The notes: generated from the sequence alone by a model not told the origin. Shown: positions 54,582 to 64,000, counted from the stretch's first letter. The stretch: 64,000 nucleotides of DNA from Pirellulales bacterium (GCA_020851115.1 JADZDJ010000115.1:1-64000), one strand, 5' to 3'. Translations and numbers: made by a program.

Positions 54582-54754
54582 TGCAGGCAAACAAAAGCGC
54601 GGCGAATTCCGTTATCAAGTTAGCACGTCATGGCAGCCCGCCACATCGACGGGGGAATTCAGATTGAATTCCCTCGTTTTTCCGCTGAAATCAAAAGCTG
54701 CGAATAATCCTACTCAGGTGTTCCTCGTTCGATCCAGGTTCTGCCTCATTTCCC

Positions 54755-56452
54755 TTACTCATCCGTCACGCACCCCAGCGACGCACTCTTGACATTCTTA
54801 ACGTATTTGTGCAACGTGCCGCGGGTCGCTTTGTAGGGCGGCGCTTTCCACGCGGAGCGGCGGCGGGCGAGTTCGTCGTCGGTCACTTCCACGTCGATGC
54901 GGTTGTTTGCCGCGTCGATCACAATGCGGTCGCCATCCTTCACTAGTCCGATCGCGCCTGCCTCTTGAGCTTCCGGCGTAATATGACCGACGATAAAGCC
55001 GTGCGAGCCACCGGAAAAGCGACCGTCAGTAAGTAGGGCCACGTCTTTGCCCAGCCCTGCGCCCATAATGGCCGATGTTGGGGTCAGCATTTCCGGCATC
55101 CCTGGCCCACCTTTGGGGCCTTCATATCGGATGACAATGACATCCCCTTTGCCGATCCGCTTCTGTTCAAGCGCCGCGAGCATGCCTTCCTCCGAATCAA
55201 ACACCTTGGCTGGGCCTGCGAATCGTTCGCCTTCTTTGCCGGTGATTTTGGCGACCGCTCCATCGGGGGCGAGATTGCCGCGTAGAATCTGGATGTGCGC
55301 TGTTTTCTTGAGTGGTTTTTCGAGCGAGGCAATCACCGTTTGACCGGCTTTCAACCCTGGCAACGTCGCCAGATTCTCACCTAGTGTTTTGCCGGTGACG
55401 GTCATGCAATCGCCGTCCATATAGCCATTTTCGAGCAAATATTTCATCACGCCGGGTGTGCCGCCGACGTTGTGCAAATCTTCCTGCACGAAGTGGCCGC
55501 TAGGCTTAAGATCCGCGAGTAGTGGCACGCGATTGCTCACTTTCTGGAAATCGTCGATCGTCAGCTCCACTTCCGCAGCGCGAGCCATGGCGATTAGATG
55601 CAGCACCGCGTTCGTCGAGCCGCCCAGTGCCATCACGACGACCATGGCGTTCTCGAACGCCCTGCGCGTCATGATGTCGCGCGGTTTCAAATCGCGCTGG
55701 AGTAACTGACGAATTGCCTCGCCCGTGCGATGGCATTCGTCGATCTTGCCCGGATCGACAGCCGGCAGCGAAGCGCTGTAGGGCAGCGACATTCCCAGCG
55801 CTTCGATTGCCGAGGCCATCGTATTGGCAGTGTACATGCCGCCACAGGCGCCCGCGCCGGGGCAGGCCGTTTTGACGATTGTCTTGCGAGTTTCCTCGTC
55901 AATGCGGCCGGTGATGGCCTCGCCAAAGCATTGGAAGGCCGAAACGATATCGAGCGCCTCTCCTTCGGCATGGCCGCCGGCGCCAGTCTTCGGCATGTGT
56001 CCGGGCTTGATTGTGCCGCCGTAAATCATCAAGGCCGGGCGATTCACGCGGGCCATTGCCATGAGGCACCCCGGCATATTCTTGTCGCAGCCAGGAATGC
56101 AGATGTTGGCGTCGTACCATTGGGCGTGCATCACCGTCTCGATCGAGTCGGCAATCAAATCGCGCGATTGCAGCGAATAGCACATCCCTTCGGTTCCCAT
56201 CGAGATGCCGTCGCTGACCCCGATCGTACAAAACCGCAACCCAACCATGCCCGCCTTCTCTACCCCGTCTTTGGCGTGCCCTGCGAGGTCATTGAGATGC
56301 ATGTTACATGTGTTTCCTTCGTACCACATCGCGGCAATGCCGACTTGCGGCTTCGACATATCGGCTTCAGTCATGCCGGTGCCGTAAAGCATGGCTTGCG
56401 AAGCGCCTTGGCTTTTGGGCTGCGTAATGCGGGAACTGTATTTGTTGAGCAT
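54755..56452 (-). CDS. ilvD: Dihydroxy-acid dehydratase
   Basis: Dehydrates 2,3-dihydroxy-isovalerate and -methylvalerate to the keto acids, the third step of valine/isoleucine synthesis; it carries an Fe-S cluster. The 565 residues include [17 protein letters not shown] (Cys49), [17 protein letters not shown], and [20 protein letters not shown], which supply the cluster and substrate residues. [20 protein letters not shown] is the C-terminal signature. It complements ilvB and cimA in this window; ilvC is absent. Start ATG at 56452. Confidence 0.95.
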   Translation of the reverse strand: MLNKYSSRITQPKSQGASQAMLYGTGMTEADMSKPQVGIAAMWYEGNTCNMHLNDLAGHAKDGVEKAGMVGLRFCTIGVSDGISMGTEGMCYSLQSRDLIADSIETVMHAQWYDANICIPGCDKNMPGCLMAMARVNRPALMIYGGTIKPGHMPKTGAGGHAEGEALDIVSAFQCFGEAITGRIDEETRKTIVKTACPGAGACGGMYTANTMASAIEALGMSLPYSASLPAVDPGKIDECHRTGEAIRQLLQRDLKPRDIMTRRAFENAMVVVMALGGSTNAVLHLIAMARAAEVELTIDDFQKVSNRVPLLADLKPSGHFVQEDLHNVGGTPGVMKYLLENGYMDGDCMTVTGKTLGENLATLPGLKAGQTVIASLEKPLKKTAHIQILRGNLAPDGAVAKITGKEGERFAGPAKVFDSEEGMLAALEQKRIGKGDVIVIRYEGPKGGPGMPEMLTPTSAIMGAGLGKDVALLTDGRFSGGSHGFIVGHITPEAQEAGAIGLVKDGDRIVIDAANNRIDVEVTDDELARRRSAWKAPPYKATRGTLHKYVKNVKSASLGCVTDE

Positions 56453-56639
56453 GGGCTGTGGTCGCTAGTCAGGGTAGGTCGCGCGGGAGAGCGCGAGGAA
56501 GAATACTCTTTCCGGTAAGGTCAGAACAGTCGTGCACCGAAATGCGCGACACAATTAAGAGCATCGTAAAATGGGTTTGGTTCGAGGTCTAGCGGCGTCA
56601 AGAGGGGGCGGGCAGATTTGCGACGGAGCGGCAAGGCGG

Positions 56640-57308
56640 CTACGAAGCGGCTGGCTCGCCGACAACGCCCACAAGATTTGCCCGCAGTTGGCGAAAATGG
56701 AGATAAATGATCGCACTCAGAACTGCCGCGAAGGCGCACCAAACGCTAGTGAAGTCCATCGATTTCAGCAGCACGGTAGCGATCAGCGCCACGATGTTGA
56801 GAACGCCAAATACGCGCAGCCAACGATAACTCGAAACAAGAGGCGGGCCACACGTTACGATGGCGTACAACACCGCGAACCAAGTCCGCCCCCGCAGCGG
56901 ACCATCGTATTCGATGCCGTGGTTGCTAATCTCTGCCGTCGTTGGGGCGACGGCAAACTGCAATAGTGCGAATAGAAACAAGCATATCCCCAAGCCAATC
57001 AACGGCCATAGTAGTCGGCGGCGTTTCGGATCGGGTTCCACCAACCAGAATGCCCACGGCGCAATCACCGTCAGTAGAACTTGTGCGAACAGGATATACA
57101 GCCAGATCGCCTCCTGCTCCAGCTTGGACGGGATGCGTCCTTGCAAACCTAGCCACACGATTCCTTCTTCCAGTTGGTGCGCCGCGAACATTAGCGGAAG
57201 CGACCCCAGCAATACTTCGCAAGTGTTTCGGATTTTCGGCAGCGTGGCGACGCCGATTCCACCGATCAATACCGCGCTGCCAAAGCTCGTTTCCGCCGAA
57301 AAGCACAT
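56640..57308 (-). CDS. DUF6629-type membrane protein
   Basis: A 222-residue protein with six or seven hydrophobic helices. It opens MCFSAETSFGSAVLIGGIGV, a family signature of DUF6629-like proteins (MCFSA with a helix), and has LMFAAHQLEEGIVWLGLQ in helix two or three. The function is unknown. It starts six bases after the cfa stop, so it is the last gene of the BON-cfa-DUF6629 operon and may act on or near membrane lipids. That link is only by position. Confidence 0.75.
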   Translation of the reverse strand: MCFSAETSFGSAVLIGGIGVATLPKIRNTCEVLLGSLPLMFAAHQLEEGIVWLGLQGRIPSKLEQEAIWLYILFAQVLLTVIAPWAFWLVEPDPKRRRLLWPLIGLGICLFLFALLQFAVAPTTAEISNHGIEYDGPLRGRTWFAVLYAIVTCGPPLVSSYRWLRVFGVLNIVALIATVLLKSMDFTSVWCAFAAVLSAIIYLHFRQLRANLVGVVGEPAAS

Positions 57309-57314
57309 CGCCTC

Positions 57315-58748
57315 TTACCGTGGACCATATCCAAAAGTTTGTCGAACAGAATCGATCCCATTCCAGGCGGCATTCTCATTGTCACCATCGCATCCTTTTG
57401 TCGAAGGACTCGCGTGCAGACCATCCAAATCCGCGACGGACCCGGAAACGTCCATCGCCAATTCCCGGTTCAACGGCCAAGCGTGATCCAAGTCTCTCGC
57501 CAGCACCGTTTGCCACAATTCCATTTTGCCATAGCGAAAACCGGCCTCGGAGGCGTGCAAGTACAACGACCAGGTCCGAAAGAACTCTCGGCCGCGCCGC
57601 CGGATGATTTCCGTTGCCGCGGCGTGATAGTTTGCAATCCAGCAAGCGATGGTCTGCGCATAGTGCTTTCTCAGATTCTCGACATCCAGCACGTACAACC
57701 CCGCGTCGGCGGCGCACTGTGCGATTTCCCACAGTGCCGGCAGATATCCTCCCGGAAAGATGTATTTATCGATCCATGCATCCGTAGGCGCCGGCGTCAT
57801 TCTTCCAATGCAATGCAAAATGGATAGCCCACCGGGAGCGAGCAATCGCTGCCATTGGCGAAAGAACTCGCCGTACTGCTTCTTGCCGACGTGCTCAAAC
57901 ATGCCGACGCTGATGATCCGATCGAACGCACCGTCCAATTGGCGCCAGTCGGCCTTGAGCACGCGAATCTGGCCTTGCAATCCATGCCGCTTCACGAGCG
58001 ATTCGACATATTCAACTTGCTTTTCCGAGAGGGAAATACCGACGACTTGGACTCGATAATGCTCCGCTGCATGGACCAACAGCGACCCCCAACCGCAGCC
58101 AATATCCAACAGCGTCTGGCCAGGTTGCAGCCGGGCCTTGCGGCACAACAATTCAAGCTTTTGACGTTGGGCGACGGCGAGATCGTCGGAATCGCGTAAA
58201 AAATAGGCGCACGAATAGGTCAACGATGGATCGAGCCAGCGCCGATAAAAGTCGTTTCCCAGATCGTAGTGGTGGTGAACGTTGGCGGCGGCCGACCGCG
58301 TCGAAATCGCGCGCGGCAAGTGCTGACTCAGCCACGAAAATAGACGCCACTTCCACGACAGAATTTGTTCGGGATTGGTACGGTGATAGGCCTCCATCAG
58401 TCGCGCCAGCGAACCGTCGATTTCGATCTCGCCGCGCGCATAGGCTTCACCAAACACCAATGGCGAAAGGCTCGCCGCCGCGAGCATTTGCAGCGACGGC
58501 ACGACAATCGTTGCGGCGGGCTTTCCCTTACCCAGTTGAAACGAGCGGCCGTCGATCCGCAGACCAATCGCCGGTCCTTTCCAAATCTGCTCGAGCGCCG
58601 CGATCGATCGGGGCTTGGCTTTCGAGCGACGTCTGTCTTGCAGCGCGGCTTCAAATCGGGCTTTCACGCCAATCTGGCCGGCCTCCGCGGTCGTCAAGCT
58701 CGATGTGCGGCGATCGATATTCTTCCCAGGGTTTTGGAATGGTTGCAT
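57315..58748 (-). CDS. cfa: Cyclopropane-fatty-acyl-phospholipid synthase family protein
   Basis: A 477-residue SAM-dependent enzyme that methylates unsaturated phospholipid chains to cyclopropanes (or related branched forms). LGNDFYRRWLDPSLTYSCAY is the family block before the SAM motif LLDIGCGWGSLLVHAAEHY (about 214). VGMFEHVGKKQYGEFF and FPGGYLPALWEI follow. The N-terminal 110 residues form the usual lipid-binding part. It sits 23 bases after the BON-domain gene and six before DUF6629. Start ATG at 58748. Confidence 0.88.
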   Translation of the reverse strand: MQPFQNPGKNIDRRTSSLTTAEAGQIGVKARFEAALQDRRRSKAKPRSIAALEQIWKGPAIGLRIDGRSFQLGKGKPAATIVVPSLQMLAAASLSPLVFGEAYARGEIEIDGSLARLMEAYHRTNPEQILSWKWRLFSWLSQHLPRAISTRSAAANVHHHYDLGNDFYRRWLDPSLTYSCAYFLRDSDDLAVAQRQKLELLCRKARLQPGQTLLDIGCGWGSLLVHAAEHYRVQVVGISLSEKQVEYVESLVKRHGLQGQIRVLKADWRQLDGAFDRIISVGMFEHVGKKQYGEFFRQWQRLLAPGGLSILHCIGRMTPAPTDAWIDKYIFPGGYLPALWEIAQCAADAGLYVLDVENLRKHYAQTIACWIANYHAAATEIIRRRGREFFRTWSLYLHASEAGFRYGKMELWQTVLARDLDHAWPLNRELAMDVSGSVADLDGLHASPSTKGCDGDNENAAWNGIDSVRQTFGYGPR

Positions 58749-58771
58749 GTTGGTTCGTCCAGTGAGGACCG

Positions 58772-59041
58772 TTAGGATTCCACTCTTGAGCGACGAAGCT
58801 TGTTGTCAACGGGACAGCGTGATACTTGGATGCGATCGACGATCTGATCAACTCCATCGATGCAGCGGCAGCAAGCGATGCAAACCATGCGCTCGCGCAG
58901 CGACTGCACGTTCCCTTCAACGGTGACGACACCGTTTCGTACTTCAAAGCGCAATCGATTTAACCGTGGAAAATGATGCCGTCGCAAGAACTCGACAATA
59001 CGCTTTCGGACTTGGCGATCGTCACCCAGAGCTTTTGCCAT
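58772..59041 (-). CDS. BON-domain protein
   Basis: An 89-residue protein with a BON domain: RVRKR-type start (DRQVRKRIVEFLRRHHFP), then RLRFEVRNGVVTVEGNVQSL and GVDQIVDRIQVSR. BON domains bind phospholipid or attach proteins to the envelope. No signal peptide is seen from ATG 59041, and an upstream ATG at 59083 does not add one. It leads the BON-cfa-DUF6629 operon. A double Cys (ACCRC) in the middle is unusual for the fold. Confidence 0.7.
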   Translation of the reverse strand: MAKALGDDRQVRKRIVEFLRRHHFPRLNRLRFEVRNGVVTVEGNVQSLRERMVCIACCRCIDGVDQIVDRIQVSRCPVDNKLRRSRVES

Positions 59042-59434
59042 GGTCGTTGCTTGGTAATCGAGGCAATCCAAAATTCGGATCACTTTTTTCTGCTCGCCGT
59101 TTCCAGCGTTGAAGGAAACCTACTGCCCAATGGTAGAAAAACCAGTGCGATTCTTGTGCCCAATTGAGAGATTACCAAAATTTTAGATAGGCGAATGCGA
59201 GCGCCGAATTTTGGAAAATGCTAAATAGCGCTCGGAATCAATTGTTCCAGACTTCCGGGGCGAAAGGATCCCTAGTTTCGGCGTTGTCGAGCGAATCGCT
59301 TACCGCTGCCAATTTGGTGCCGCGAAGGGCGAAATACGGCCTGAAAATCGGCTTGTAACATGCCGGCGCGCTTTCCGCTTACCTAGTTAGCAGCAGGCAG
59401 TCTCATTATTTCGCTATCAAGGGAGAAGTGGATC
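59042..59434. other. Divergent region before the RTX gene
   Basis: About 390 bases between the BON-domain and RTX genes. It is AT-richer than its surroundings. No promoter, RNA or gene is clear; GGGAG just before the ATG at 59435 suits the RTX start. Confidence 0.35.
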
Positions 59435-60505
59435 ATGAAACGCATTGGGTACCGCGGAATGTCGATCGAACAGTTGGAAGGCCGCACACTGATGACTGCC
59501 AGCGCCGTGCTGAGCAACCATATCCTGACCGTCCAGGGCACGGAACATAACGACAATATTGTCGTCGGTTACACCCCGGCGTTCTCCGGCAAGACCCTCA
59601 ATATTTTGGCGACGGTGAAAGACCTTTCGACCGGGGCCGTCCTGCAAAAAACATTTAAGCTGGGCGACGTCAACAAGATTGTTGTCCACGGTTTCGGTGG
59701 AGACGACACGATCACCAACAAGACGTCGAAGCCATCGGAAATGTACGGCGACTTCGGCAACGACGTGCTCAAGGGTGGCAGCGGGGCCGACAAGCTCTAT
59801 GCCACCTCGAGCGCCGGTGGACCGGAAACAGGCACCGAGAATACTCTGATTGGCAACGGCGGCAACGATAAATTGTACGGCAGTGAAAAAGACGACACAC
59901 TGCAAGGCGGCGCTGGCATCGACTATCTGTACGGCTACCAAGGCAACGACGTGCTGTGGGGCGACGGCGGCGACGACCACCTCTACGGCAACAACGCCAA
60001 CGGCGGAACGGACGGACGGAACACGCTTTACGGCGGATCAGGCAACGACTACCTCATGGGGGCCGACAACGCCGACCAGATTTACGGCGATTCCGGCGAC
60101 GACAAGATCATTGGCACCGGCGGCTACGATTCCATCGACTGCGGGACCGGAAACGACATCGTTTATGGCGGGGATGGAGACGACACCATCGCTGGCGGAT
60201 ACGGCAACGATACCATTTTTGCCGGCAATGGAGATGACGCCGTCAACGCCGGCACCGGACACGATCGTGTCGATGGCGGCGATGGCAGTGACAATGTATT
60301 CAGCGGCGACGGCAACGACGTTCTTGCCGGCGGCCCCGGCAGCGACTACCTCTACGCAGTTGACGCAGGCGGCAACACGATCTATTTCGACCTGCTGGAT
60401 CAGGTCTTTAGTGGCGACACTCGCTTCTTGGGCGGGACGAACTATTGGCTCTCCCCGAAGTCGGTTACCGACCCCTACAAAGGGTACGCCGTGTACAGCG
60501 ATTAA
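59435..60505 (+). CDS. RTX-repeat calcium-binding protein with planctomycete LExR-x-L(M) N-terminus
   Basis: A 356-residue protein. RGMSIEQLEGRTLMTASAV near the N-terminus resembles the LEPR-x-LL motif seen at the start of exported planctomycete proteins. After a short beta domain (about 30-90), repeats of the RTX type (GGxGxDxLxG) fill residues 95-330: YGDFGNDVLKGGSGADKLYA, GGAGIDYLYGYQGNDVLWGD, GGDGDDTIAGGYGNDTIFAG and so on. These nonapeptides bind Ca2+ and fold outside the cell. No protease or lipase domain is present. No type I secretion genes are adjacent. Confidence 0.88.
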   Translation: MKRIGYRGMSIEQLEGRTLMTASAVLSNHILTVQGTEHNDNIVVGYTPAFSGKTLNILATVKDLSTGAVLQKTFKLGDVNKIVVHGFGGDDTITNKTSKPSEMYGDFGNDVLKGGSGADKLYATSSAGGPETGTENTLIGNGGNDKLYGSEKDDTLQGGAGIDYLYGYQGNDVLWGDGGDDHLYGNNANGGTDGRNTLYGGSGNDYLMGADNADQIYGDSGDDKIIGTGGYDSIDCGTGNDIVYGGDGDDTIAGGYGNDTIFAGNGDDAVNAGTGHDRVDGGDGSDNVFSGDGNDVLAGGPGSDYLYAVDAGGNTIYFDLLDQVFSGDTRFLGGTNYWLSPKSVTDPYKGYAVYSD

Positions 60506-61393
60506 ACTGGCGAATGGATTGCCGCTGGGGATTACTCGATTCAGAGAAACCCTCGATGCAAACATTCCAAGCGCTCAAAAATGAGTTGGGCAAGACAATC
60601 TCACATGGGAGTCTAAGAAACTCACCCAACGAAAACTGCAATCCATGGCCAAACGCCCACAACTACTTCGCGGTCTGTTCTTTCGTTGTGGCATCGCTGA
60701 CATTATCCGCTAACCATGTTGCATTTTTTTCCGAACATGCCATAACTTCTTACCCACCGGTCGCCTTACCGAATCCTTTCGCTGAATCATGCAAAATCAG
60801 GCGACGAGTTTTTGGCCACTCGGAATACTCGACTATCGGATGCCTGCAATAAACACATTACTCTTGCCGCGATTTGCTCCCAAAACTTGAATCCCCTGCA
60901 CCTGAACCAAGCCGCGCCCTTTTAGTCCTTTCAGCGATCAACCCACCCCTCGGCTTGCCTCGGCGGCCAATTTGGCCGCCGCTATCCATTCCGCCGCCTG
61001 CCAATCAAAATTGCCGGCTACCATCGTGGCAGAATCGCAACCTCTTACTATCACACGAGATACGTCATATCCGACAGGTTCGGCTGATAGGAAGGGAGTG
61101 GCGAATTATGCGTTCAGGCTTCATTGAATAAAAAATATTTTCCCAATGGGGCATTTTTTTGCGCAATAACGATCGGGTTTATGTCTGAATGAGAATGAGT
61201 GGATGCATCCTGCACTGAAAAACCTGGGTGTGCTACGAGAGCCGCCCGCGCCGCGGGACGGAAAATTACCGGTTGGGTTCAACCAGAGCCATCCGCCTCA
61301 ACGCAGCGGTTTGAGCGGATTTGACATTTTGGTGCGCAGAGGATGTTGAATTGCGCCAGACAGGATCGCGCCGTGGGCGCTGTGGAGCGTATC
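60506..61393. other. Long gene-free region before the ECF sigma gene
   Basis: About 890 bases without a credible gene. A perfect palindrome CGGCGGCCAATTTGGCCGCC(G) lies at 60961-60981 without a T-run. TTGACA at 61321-61326 may belong to the sigma gene promoter (the -10, TGTTGA, is poor). A small inverted repeat CCGC(C)TCAA/TTGAGCGG spans 61292-61318. Confidence 0.4.
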
Positions 61394-61945
61394 GTGATCG
61401 AAGGCAACGACATCGAAGACAGCGACTGCCACGATAAGCGAACGGCATTCGTCGAGCGGCTCACCGCGAGCCAGCAGCCGCTGTATTCGTATTTGAACAC
61501 AATGTTGTGCGGCGATGCCAATGTGCAAGATGTGTTGCAGGAAACGAATCTCGATCTTTGGCAGAAGGCCGACCAATACGATCTCGACCGACCGTTCTTG
61601 CCGTGGGCATTTCGCTTTGCGTATTTCCGCGTGCTTGCCTACCGCAAGGTACAGGGCGCCTCGAAGATGGTGCTTTCCGACGATTTACTGAACCGGCTCG
61701 ACGCAGCCTATCGCGCCAGTTCCGATCGTTCGAACGAGCGTTTAGCGGCACTGTCCAATTGCCTACAAAAACTGGCATCATCACAGCGGCAGTTGATCCA
61801 TCTGCGCTATGAACGCGAGTATTCCGCCATCGAAATCGGCGAAAAGATCGGAGCCACCGCGGCACAAGTCGCCGCTCGACTCCACCGGCTCCGCCGGATG
61901 CTTTCCGATTGCATCGAGCGGCAAGTTCGACTCGAAGGAAATTAG
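61394..61945 (+). CDS. ECF sigma factor (planctomycete/verrucomicrobial family)
   Basis: A 183-residue sigma-70 family factor with regions 2 and 4 only. Region 2 has GDANVQDVLQETNLDLWQKA and LPWAFRFAYFRVLAYRK. Region 4 has LIHLRYEREYSAIEIGEKIG and AAQVAARLHRLRRMLSDCI as the -35-binding helix-turn-helix. The DVLQETNL block is typical of the Rhodopirellula/Verrucomicrobium group. GTG 61394 has GGAG six bases upstream; an ATG at 61343 is possible but has AGAGG directly against it. The FecR-like gene follows after 43 bases and is probably its partner. Confidence 0.85.
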   Translation: MIEGNDIEDSDCHDKRTAFVERLTASQQPLYSYLNTMLCGDANVQDVLQETNLDLWQKADQYDLDRPFLPWAFRFAYFRVLAYRKVQGASKMVLSDDLLNRLDAAYRASSDRSNERLAALSNCLQKLASSQRQLIHLRYEREYSAIEIGEKIGATAAQVAARLHRLRRMLSDCIERQVRLEGN

Positions 61946-61988
61946 CAGCAACGAAACACATCGCTTGGAATAGGTCGGACGGTCCACC

Positions 61989-63407
61989 ATGGAACACGAA
62001 TTCTCGGATAAGCTGGCTCGGTTGCTCGATCGGGTCGACCAGGACGATCGCGGCGGGCAAGTTGCCGAGATGCTCATTACGCATCCAGAGTTAATCGATT
62101 GCTATCTTCAGCAGTTGCGAGTCCACAGCTTGCTTGAATGGTCGCTGGGTGGTCGCGCCGCTTTGGGTTCCGATGAGCCGCCTTTCGAGTGCTCCTTGGT
62201 TGACGCGGCCTCCCCGACGCCGGCAACCACGTCGGTTGCAGGTCGGCGGACGACGGCGCGAACGATCCTCTGGAGTTCGGTAGCGGTCATTGCATTGGTC
62301 GTGGTCGGCATCCTCTACCAGCCCTCGGTGCAGCCGCCTGTCGTCGGCCAGCTCATTGCCGTCGGTGATATTCAATGGGCGGAAAGTACGGCTCCTTTGC
62401 AGGTGGGAGCATCGGTTCGACAAGGCGTACTTGAATCGACTTCGGGCAGTTGCGCCCTGCGATTGACGTCGGGAGTCGAGTTGGCGTGCGACGACGCTTT
62501 TCGCCTGCGAATCGTCAGTGGCATGCATGTCAAACTAGAGCGCGGCAGCTTGCGGGCCAATGTTCCCGACGGCGCCCACGGTTTTTCCGTCGACACGCCC
62601 GATATGGTCTTGGTCGATCGTGGAACCGAGTTTGGCGTCAAAACCAGATCGGGCCACAACACCAAAGTCGTGGTCTTTCGCGGCGAGGTCGATGTCCTGG
62701 CGAAAGATGTTGCCGACGGCGGCGCTCCCCGCCGACTGGTTCAAGGCGAAGCCGTTCAATTGGTTGCCGGCAGCGAAGTGTTGGATCGCGTTCCGCAGGT
62801 CATTTCCGCGGGAGTCGCCCACACTTGGTCAACTGCCGACGATGTCGCTGCGCTGTTCAGCATTCGCGACAATATCCGCGCTTCCGACAGTTTGAAATAC
62901 TACAACATCGTAGCCGGTGGATTGCACGAGGACGTACCCGCCTGGGTCGATCGACTGCACGAATGGAATGGAACCACCGCCGCTGGGATGCCAGAATTCA
63001 TTCGCGGCGCGGACTATGTGAAGACGTTTAACGACGATCGGTACAACCCATCGTTCAAGATGTATGTGACGGTGCATCGACCTGCCATGCTGTATATCTT
63101 CGTCGACAATCGCATCGACAAATTGCCCGACTGGCTTGTGAACATTTTTGAAGACACGGGTGAAGACCTGGGCCTGGATGAAAGTTACCGTCCGCCGAGT
63201 CGGGTGAAATCCGCGCGCGGGCCAGGAAAAAGCATCGACAGCACCTTTTCCATCTGGCGGCGCAAGGTAAGCCAGCCCGCCGAATTCGAATTCGGCAGCA
63301 TGCAATCGCTCCCCAGTTTTGGCATGTACGCACTAGCGGCGAAGCCTTTGGATTGGCACGACTCTCCCGATCCCAAAGTTGAAGATGCCACTGAAAACAA
63401 GAAATGA
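61989..63407 (+). CDS. FecR-domain membrane protein, likely regulator of the ECF sigma factor
   Basis: A 472-residue protein. The N-terminal 90 residues (DKLARLLDRVDQDDRGGQVA) are cytoplasmic and may bind the sigma factor. One membrane helix follows (ILWSSVAVIALVVVGILY, 93-110), then a FecR-type beta domain (about 130-265: GVELACDDAFRLRIVSGMHV, VDTPDMVLVDRGTEFGVKT). A second outer domain (about 330-460, NPSFKMYVTVHRPAMLYIFV) with no clear family completes it. In FecI/FecR systems the membrane protein senses an outer signal and controls the sigma factor. The start is ATG 61989. Confidence 0.82.
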   Translation: MEHEFSDKLARLLDRVDQDDRGGQVAEMLITHPELIDCYLQQLRVHSLLEWSLGGRAALGSDEPPFECSLVDAASPTPATTSVAGRRTTARTILWSSVAVIALVVVGILYQPSVQPPVVGQLIAVGDIQWAESTAPLQVGASVRQGVLESTSGSCALRLTSGVELACDDAFRLRIVSGMHVKLERGSLRANVPDGAHGFSVDTPDMVLVDRGTEFGVKTRSGHNTKVVVFRGEVDVLAKDVADGGAPRRLVQGEAVQLVAGSEVLDRVPQVISAGVAHTWSTADDVAALFSIRDNIRASDSLKYYNIVAGGLHEDVPAWVDRLHEWNGTTAAGMPEFIRGADYVKTFNDDRYNPSFKMYVTVHRPAMLYIFVDNRIDKLPDWLVNIFEDTGEDLGLDESYRPPSRVKSARGPGKSIDSTFSIWRRKVSQPAEFEFGSMQSLPSFGMYALAAKPLDWHDSPDPKVEDATENKK

Positions 63408-63516
63408 TTGAGGGCATCGAGGAACCACTGAATAGTATTCGTTCGGCATCGTTTCACCGCCTACCACTTTTACTCAACAAACAAATTAACCCCATTTTTT
63501 TAGGAGAGGCCCACTT

Positions 63517-64000
63517 ATGAAATTGAAATGGATACCCGCTGCTCTATGTTGCGTGTTAATGACAACATCGGCCGTTCGTGCCGTCGATTGGAAGGCCGCC
63601 GAGAAGAATGGCGAGCAATCGCAGCGGATGATCGACTTTTGCTCGAACTATGTGCGCGGCTGGTTGGCCTATGCCGATGGCCGTTCGGGATTGCTGCCGA
63701 TGGGGATTTTGAAAGAATCCCAATTCTATTGGAATGCAAAAGATAGCGCGGCCGACAACTATCCGTTCATTGTACTAACCGGCGAGATCACCGGACATTA
63801 CTACACCAAGCTGGCCGCGCGCCACATCCTGGCCCAAGAGCAATCGCTGTGCAATCGCCTCGGTGCGCTGCCCGACGATTTTAATTTTGCCACCCAGCGC
63901 TTTTGCCATCCAAAAGTCGATTTAGAGCGGCTCATCTTCGGCGCCTCGGAGTATTGCAAAGACGGCCTGATTCCGATTACCGAGCAGCTCGGCCCCAGCC
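63517..64000 (+). CDS. Secreted protein, cut by window end
   Basis: The frame starts at ATG 63517 with TAGGAGAGG about ten bases upstream and runs open to the last base, giving 161 residues here. KLKWIPAALCCVLMTTSAVR is a signal peptide. The mature part is helical with Trp/Tyr/Cys (IDFCSNYVRGWLAYADGRSG, LPDDFNFATQRFCHPKVDLE) and recalls the alpha/alpha-barrel of glycoside hydrolases, though the family cannot be fixed from this part. It is the third gene of the sigma/FecR set and may be what that set controls. Confidence 0.75.
   Translation, partial: MKLKWIPAALCCVLMTTSAVRAVDWKAAEKNGEQSQRMIDFCSNYVRGWLAYADGRSGLLPMGILKESQFYWNAKDSAADNYPFIVLTGEITGHYYTKLAARHILAQEQSLCNRLGALPDDFNFATQRFCHPKVDLERLIFGASEYCKDGLIPITEQLGPS

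Noticed and set aside
60445-60852. Open frame overlapping the end of the RTX gene
   Set aside because: Starts inside the RTX gene in another frame and shows no protein-like pattern.
60961-60981. Palindrome as terminator of the RTX gene
   Set aside because: A perfect stem, but it lies 450 bases past the stop and has no T-run.
61321-61349. Promoter TTGACA/TGTTGA before the ECF sigma gene
   Set aside because: The -10 box is a poor match and overlaps one of the possible starts.

Overview
The window looks like chromosome of a planctomycete, probably of the Pirellula type. The evidence is the combination of tetrahydromethanopterin (H4MPT) C1 genes in a bacterium (mch, ftr), ole-type genes, an ECF sigma/FecR pair, a PEP-CTERM-like sorting tail on a heme peroxidase, an RTX protein with a planctomycete LExR-x-L(M) N-terminal motif, many secreted proteins of no known family, and mostly weak Shine-Dalgarno sites. 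No phage, plasmid, IS element or CRISPR array was found.

Layout. 0-5 kb: tail of an unknown gene, sixA-type phosphatase, L-threonine aldolase, PEP-CTERM heme peroxidase, a secreted protein. 5.4-16.4 kb: acetolactate synthase (ilvB), valyl-tRNA synthetase with repeat-derived inserts, an Uma2 pseudogene with two in-frame amber stops, citramalate synthase (cimA), a small independent transcription unit, and ftsK. 16.8-19.7 kb: RNase P RNA enlarged by a hairpin repeat, a HicB-like protein, a Trm112-like protein, a secreted Tyr-rich protein. 20-24.8 kb: mch, then an ATP-grasp ligase, oleC and oleD joined by ATGA overlaps. 25-33.6 kb: MORN-repeat protein, divergent phosphoglycerate kinase paralogue, lipoprotein with a propeller-like half, LarA-like protein, YgfZ-like protein. 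33.8-39.2 kb: carboxymuconolactone decarboxylase-like protein, an HTTM membrane protein with its partner, a beta-helix protein, a flippase-like membrane protein, tRNA-Ala(GGC). 39.4-45.9 kb: nucleoside transporter, membrane protein, ftr, a sigma-54 activator without a receiver domain, a 2-hydroxyacid dehydrogenase, pyroglutamyl peptidase. 45.9-54.5 kb: serine hydrolase carrying a collapsed duplicate of itself, FHA/adenylate cyclase, Cys/His-rich (HGRC)n protein, lipoprotein, secreted protein, zinc-ribbon/GYF protein, and an RsbW/RsbV-type partner-switching pair. 54.7-64 kb: ilvD, a BON/cfa/DUF6629 operon, the RTX protein, and an ECF sigma/FecR/secreted protein set cut by the window end.

Functional themes. 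ilvB, cimA and ilvD cover steps of branched-chain amino acid synthesis, with isoleucine possibly made from pyruvate through citramalate. mch, ftr and possibly the ATP-grasp ligase belong to H4MPT-linked formaldehyde/formate handling, here joined to membrane hydrocarbon (ole) genes. cfa, oleCD, the HTTM protein and the flippase-like protein point to envelope lipid work.

At least four families of short dispersed repeats lie between genes and also inside valS and rnpB. The least explained items are the small promoter-to-terminator unit behind ftsK, the HGRC-repeat protein, the diverged PGK, the hydrolase with a mini-copy of itself, and the H4MPT/ole operon. All functions are read from sequence by eye; no database search was run.
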